Part shown: piece by piece, positions 60,542-64,000 of the stretch
Layout: every line of letters starts with the position of its first letter
Position numbering within the stretch: position 1 is the first letter of the stretch
Assembly (NCBI GenBank): GCA_944324825.1
Contig: CALUXU010000001.1
Span: forward strand, 124,001 to 188,000
DNA from: Candidatus Gastranaerophilales bacterium
GTDB taxonomy: Bacteria; Cyanobacteriota; Vampirovibrionia; Gastranaerophilales; Gastranaerophilaceae
Direction: 5' to 3'
Length of the DNA stretch: 64,000 bases
Position numbers and translations under genes: made by a program
The notes under the pieces: generated by a model
The model's database searches: none
Seen by the model: only the letters and a program-made list of their open reading frames with translations
Told to the model about the DNA's origin: nothing

Positions 60542-62125
60542 TTATACCTTTTTTACCTTTGATAAAATACGCGATAATATTTCGCCTATATAATTAACCT
60601 TAAATATATAACTTAAACCTAAATAAACAGCCGTCATCTCTGCTGTTATTAATATCATTCGAATAATGATTGCAAGATTTGATACACACTTGGCTGAAAA
60701 ATAACAAACAATAAGAGTCAAAACTCCGACAAATGACATCTTCAAAAGATTAACAAATAAATCTTTATATGCCATTCTAACTTTTTTAGATATTAATAAT
60801 CCGAGCGCTACAGCGTTATATAAAGTTACAAGAGATGTCGAAAGAGTAATTCCGCCGATTTGCCATCCGAGTTTGGTTATAAATATATAATTAAACAGAA
60901 ATTTTAAAATAATTGATGAAGCCGCAATCAAAAACGGGGTCTTAGAATCATCAAACGCATAATAAACTCTTGTTATTGAATCTCTGAACACATAAGGAAT
61001 AATAGATACTGACAAATATAAAAGAGCATCAAATACCATCAGAGAATCACTATAAGTAAACGCCCCGCGCTCAAACACGAGTCTTACACAATCAAGCCCC
61101 AAAACCAGAATGCCGATAATTATAGGTATTGCAACAAAGAATAATAAACCGACACCTTTATTAAAATATGATTTTATTCCATCCATATCTTTTTGAGCCA
61201 CAAGTCTCGTGAATAACGGAAATAAAGGAACTAAAAATGCTGTAACCAATATACCAACCGGAAACTGAAATATACGGTTTGCATAGCCTAAAGCAGTCCA
61301 TGCTCCTTCTCTCAAAGAAGAGGTAAAAAACATATCTACATATATATGCAATTGACCTATTGTCGAACTGAATACAGCAGGAATTAATAATTCACATATT
61401 GATTTTAATTCTGCATTGTTTCTAAAATTCAAATTGGGTTTAAAGCGGAATCCGATTTTTCTAATCTGCGGGAATTGTAATAGAAATTGGCATATTGCAC
61501 CTGCTGTTGTTGCCCATGCCAGCACCAAACCATAATTATCACTTTTTGTCAGACATACAGCCGCAATAATTACAATACTCATCACCATTGGTGAAAAATT
61601 CGGAAGCATAAACTTCTTATACGTTATCAAAAGCCCGTAATATATACCGACAATTCCGCCCACAATAAATACAGGAGTCATTATCTTTAAATGTAACGCT
61701 GCCAGAGATATCAATTCGGGAGTTCCGTTTGATATTATAATACCCATAATCTCGCGGGAAAAAATATAACATAACAGCCCCAGCATTGAGAAGAAAAACA
61801 CACTCAATACAAGGAACGTATTATATAATCGATTTACAAATTCAGAAGGTTTTTGGTCTAAATCAGGAATAAGCTTGGTAAATACTGCAACCGTTGCACT
61901 ATGAAAAGGACCGCCGACCCCGCCTAAAAGTATAATTGCAAATGACGGAATCTGATAAGCGTAAAAATACGCGTCTGATACAATTGATGCCCCGTAATAC
62001 TTGGCGGTTACAACATCGCGCAAAAAACCGACTAATTTACTTAGAATAGTTACTAATGCAATCAGCCAAGCTGCTTTTAAAATCCCGGATCCTTGTTCAG
62101 TTTTTTTTACTTCCGCTTCTTCCAT
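60542..62125 (-). CDS. murJ: Lipid II flippase MurJ
   Basis: Inner-membrane flippase for the peptidoglycan precursor. The 527 residues give about 14 transmembrane helices. The conserved starts TILSKLVGFLRDVVTAKYYG and SIVSDAYFYAYQIPSFAIIL, and ELLIPAVFSSTIGQLHIYVD followed by MFFTSSLREGAWTALGYANR, match MurJ/MviN. It lies 12 bases after the SpoIID-like gene, so cell-wall functions are grouped. Confidence 0.93.
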   Translation of the reverse strand: MEEAEVKKTEQGSGILKAAWLIALVTILSKLVGFLRDVVTAKYYGASIVSDAYFYAYQIPSFAIILLGGVGGPFHSATVAVFTKLIPDLDQKPSEFVNRLYNTFLVLSVFFFSMLGLLCYIFSREIMGIIISNGTPELISLAALHLKIMTPVFIVGGIVGIYYGLLITYKKFMLPNFSPMVMSIVIIAAVCLTKSDNYGLVLAWATTAGAICQFLLQFPQIRKIGFRFKPNLNFRNNAELKSICELLIPAVFSSTIGQLHIYVDMFFTSSLREGAWTALGYANRIFQFPVGILVTAFLVPLFPLFTRLVAQKDMDGIKSYFNKGVGLLFFVAIPIIIGILVLGLDCVRLVFERGAFTYSDSLMVFDALLYLSVSIIPYVFRDSITRVYYAFDDSKTPFLIAASSIILKFLFNYIFITKLGWQIGGITLSTSLVTLYNAVALGLLISKKVRMAYKDLFVNLLKMSFVGVLTLIVCYFSAKCVSNLAIIIRMILITAEMTAVYLGLSYIFKVNYIGEILSRILSKVKKV

Positions 62126-62137
62126 TGTTATTCTCTA

Positions 62138-63817
62138 CTACAAAAATTTTATGTATAAATTAATTTTTATATTACCTTTACTTAAATCGTTTGTTACTGC
62201 TCTGTTTTGACATGCCGGAATAAAGAGTATTTTATTCTCGCGCCCTTTTTTAATATAAGGTGAAATATCAAGTTCACACTTTTGAATATTTAAAAATTTA
62301 CTTAAATCAAAGTTGCAGGTTTTACCATTAATAACCACCTGCAGAGCATTTAACCCTTTTCTATCCGCTATATAAATTAATGCTCTATCTGAAGGCGGAT
62401 AAAATCTCTGTTCAACAACAGATTTATCCAAATCAACAGGAACAGTTGCAAGATAAATACCTGTATAATAATGCTTTAGAATTTCAACAAAATTTTTCTT
62501 CAGTTTTTTTGCCATATAGTTTGCACCATACTGGCTCATACCGACACCATGTCCAAAGCCGCCGCCGTAAGCCGTTATTGTAGTAATACTGTCAAAACTG
62601 TCAGTATCCAGTTTAAACACAACATTCGCACTCGGCAGAGCTTTACCGTCTTTTGTAAACAATCGGCGAATAACAAGTTCTTTTGAAACTCTGTATTTCC
62701 CCTCAGTTGTCACAACATCAAGATAAATTATTTTACCTGAATTACCTCTTCTAATAACCTTTATATTTTTTAAAGTTCCGAAATTTGTATTATTACAAAA
62801 AACAGGTTTCACAAATCCGGTTTTAGATTGAGTCACAAGGTTCTGTTTCAAAACTTTTTCCAACTCATCCCTTGTCCAAGTTCTTGTCCAGCGGTAATAT
62901 CTTGATTCTACATCATAAGATTCCGGCGATTTGGCATAAAATTCATAAGCCGCCTCCTCACGGTTCAAAGGCATTATTGTTTGTAAATCAGGCTTCGCAA
63001 TCAAATATGGTTTTAAAGGAGCAGGAAACTCTTTTGTATCCGGATCCGAAAAAGCATAAGAATAGTTTTCAGTATATCCGCCGGCACTTGAACAATAAAG
63101 AGCCAGAATCGGAGAATTATTATACATTGCAATAATTCCCTTTGTTTCCTCTACTGCTCTATTCCCGGCTTCTGTCTCCGTGTTATAGCCAAAATAAACC
63201 TGACTTGCAACACTATCAACAACATCATAAGCCTTTGAAACCTTTGTTCTTGGTTTTATTGCATAATTACGAGCAGCAACAGCCTGAGCTTTAATAGCTT
63301 CTAAACCAAAATAATAAGGCATCTCATTTGATACAACACCTTTTAAATAATCTTCAAGTTCAATCAGGTTAATTAAATATAATACATTCGGCTTTGTATT
63401 TTTCTGTATACTAAATGCACCTCTATATAATGCCTGCTTACCTCTGCGTTTCAAGCCTTTAACTCCGATAAAACCATCAGGGCAGCATACAACAAACCCT
63501 TTTGTAGATTTATAAATTTCTGCACAATCATCCATTTTTAATTCTATAATTCCGTTATTAATTTCAAACGGCATATTTTCATAAGCAGAAACTTTTATTA
63601 TAGTCTTACTTGTATCCGGATCGCATACATAACAGTGAGAAGTACCATACAATACAACCGATTTTCTCTCCAATGTTCTGAAATTATTATCCATAATTCC
63701 AACACGAACAACCGGAGATTTTGCAGTCGTTTCCTGACGGGCATTCGCGCTTATACCGAATGCCAATGTAAATATACACACCCAACATATAAGAACTTTT
63801 GCTATTTTATTTCCCAC
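62138..63817 (-). CDS. SpoIID/LytB-domain protein (putative lytic transglycosylase)
   Basis: A 559-residue secreted protein. A signal peptide (KIAKVLICWVCIFTLAFGIS) leads to the SpoIID domain: EDYLKGVVSNEMPYYFGLEA then IKAQAVAARNYAIKPRT, and later GGGFGHGVGMSQYGANYMAK. SpoIID enzymes cut glycan strands after stem peptides are removed. In non-sporulating lineages the role is unclear. The start is a GTG at 63817 with AAGG six bases before it; no usable ATG exists before the signal peptide. The gene begins inside the end of cysS. Confidence 0.88.
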   Translation of the reverse strand: MGNKIAKVLICWVCIFTLAFGISANARQETTAKSPVVRVGIMDNNFRTLERKSVVLYGTSHCYVCDPDTSKTIIKVSAYENMPFEINNGIIELKMDDCAEIYKSTKGFVVCCPDGFIGVKGLKRRGKQALYRGAFSIQKNTKPNVLYLINLIELEDYLKGVVSNEMPYYFGLEAIKAQAVAARNYAIKPRTKVSKAYDVVDSVASQVYFGYNTETEAGNRAVEETKGIIAMYNNSPILALYCSSAGGYTENYSYAFSDPDTKEFPAPLKPYLIAKPDLQTIMPLNREEAAYEFYAKSPESYDVESRYYRWTRTWTRDELEKVLKQNLVTQSKTGFVKPVFCNNTNFGTLKNIKVIRRGNSGKIIYLDVVTTEGKYRVSKELVIRRLFTKDGKALPSANVVFKLDTDSFDSITTITAYGGGFGHGVGMSQYGANYMAKKLKKNFVEILKHYYTGIYLATVPVDLDKSVVEQRFYPPSDRALIYIADRKGLNALQVVINGKTCNFDLSKFLNIQKCELDISPYIKKGRENKILFIPACQNRAVTNDLSKGNIKINLYIKFL

Positions 63818-64000
63818 ACCGTACCTTCTTTAGAATCCTTCAGGATAATGTTTTCTTTATCCAGCGCAATTCTTATTTTATCTGCAATCTCCCAATTTTT
63901 TTCGGCCCTTGCAAGTTTTCTATCCTCAATGATTTCATCCATTGAAGAATATTCCTTGCCAAGCTCTGAACTTACTCTGTTTAAAACTTCTTTTAACTCA
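63802..64000 (-). CDS. cysS: Cysteinyl-tRNA synthetase, C-terminal part (5' cut by window edge)
   Basis: The minus-strand frame from the window edge to the TAG at 63802 reads ELKEVLNRVSSELGKEYSSM, then RKLARAEKNWEIADKIRIAL and ENIILKDSKEGTVWEIK. R.laR..Knw..aD.IR..L, then gI.l.D...GT.W is the C-terminal signature of CysS. Only about 65 residues are present. Its last 16 bases overlap the SpoIID-like gene start. Confidence 0.85.
   Translation of the reverse strand, partial: ELKEVLNRVSSELGKEYSSMDEIIEDRKLARAEKNWEIADKIRIALDKENIILKDSKEGTVWEIK

Overview
The window is AT-rich bacterial chromosome from what looks like an anaerobic, flagellated, diderm bacterium. Diderm traits are a TolC-family channel, a LolA-like carrier and an LpxL-like acyltransferase. 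Motility is shown by three flagellins and a fliJ-fliK-flgD-flgE block. Anaerobic metabolism is suggested by the [FeFe]-hydrogenase maturase HydG and a flavin reductase-rubredoxin fusion. SepF next to YggS fits cyanobacteria-like and Firmicutes-like lineages. My best guess is an uncultured gut relative of Cyanobacteria (Vampirovibrionia/Gastranaerophilales), but no rRNA is present and this is inference.

Layout. 1-6.6 kb: housekeeping and orphan genes (SulP transporter, small secreted HExxH protein, rubredoxin fusion, TPR protein, LuxR-type regulator, repeat protein) plus two copies of a structured repeat. 6.76-19.70 kb: a 12.9-kb integrative element in tRNA-Arg(TCT), with a 42-bp att duplication, tyrosine integrase, AlpA-like excisionase, CHC2/TOPRIM/helicase replication protein preceded by iterons, secreted cargo proteins, and a Fic + Hachiman-like (HamA/HamB) defence operon. 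No virion or conjugation genes are visible, so it resembles a phage satellite or defence island. 19.7-24.2 kb: tRNA genes preceded by odd partial tRNA copies, lspA, a RluA-family synthase, a GIY-YIG protein and palindromic repeats.

24.2-37.1 kb: a complete-looking aryl-polyene-type polyketide cluster. A nine-gene minus-strand operon (ketoacyl synthase-like protein, PlsC, membrane protein, two ACPs, ligase-dehydratase, thioesterase, LolA, MMPL exporter) faces a four-gene plus-strand operon (KS, dehydratase, KR, KS). A phosphopantetheinyl transferase and an LpxL-like acyltransferase start inside one shared palindrome. 37-40.4 kb: CDF transporter, metallophosphoesterase, third copy of the structured repeat, a small divergent HTH locus with palindromic operators, and a candidate type I toxin-antitoxin locus. 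40.4-45.4 kb: DUF1643-like protein, bioB, hydG and a solitary tuf.

45.4-59.9 kb: flagellar region. Two tandem flagellins (+) and a third inverted flagellin (-) share promoter architecture. Between them lie yggS-sepF, fliJ-fliK-flgD-flgE, and an acyltransferase-nitrilase-dacB operon. 59.9-64 kb: a minus-strand operon cysS-spoIID-murJ-tsaC for translation and cell envelope functions.

The most unusual signals are: a three-copy repeat whose nested stems covary around a conserved loop; a triplicated 97-bp unit made of a tRNA-Leu 5' half with a replaced D-loop; the analogous foldback at tRNA-Arg; a candidate type I toxin locus with a near-consensus antisense promoter; the Fic-Hachiman operon with a Fic-promoter operator array; and a 202-bp convergent coding overlap inside the polyene cluster.
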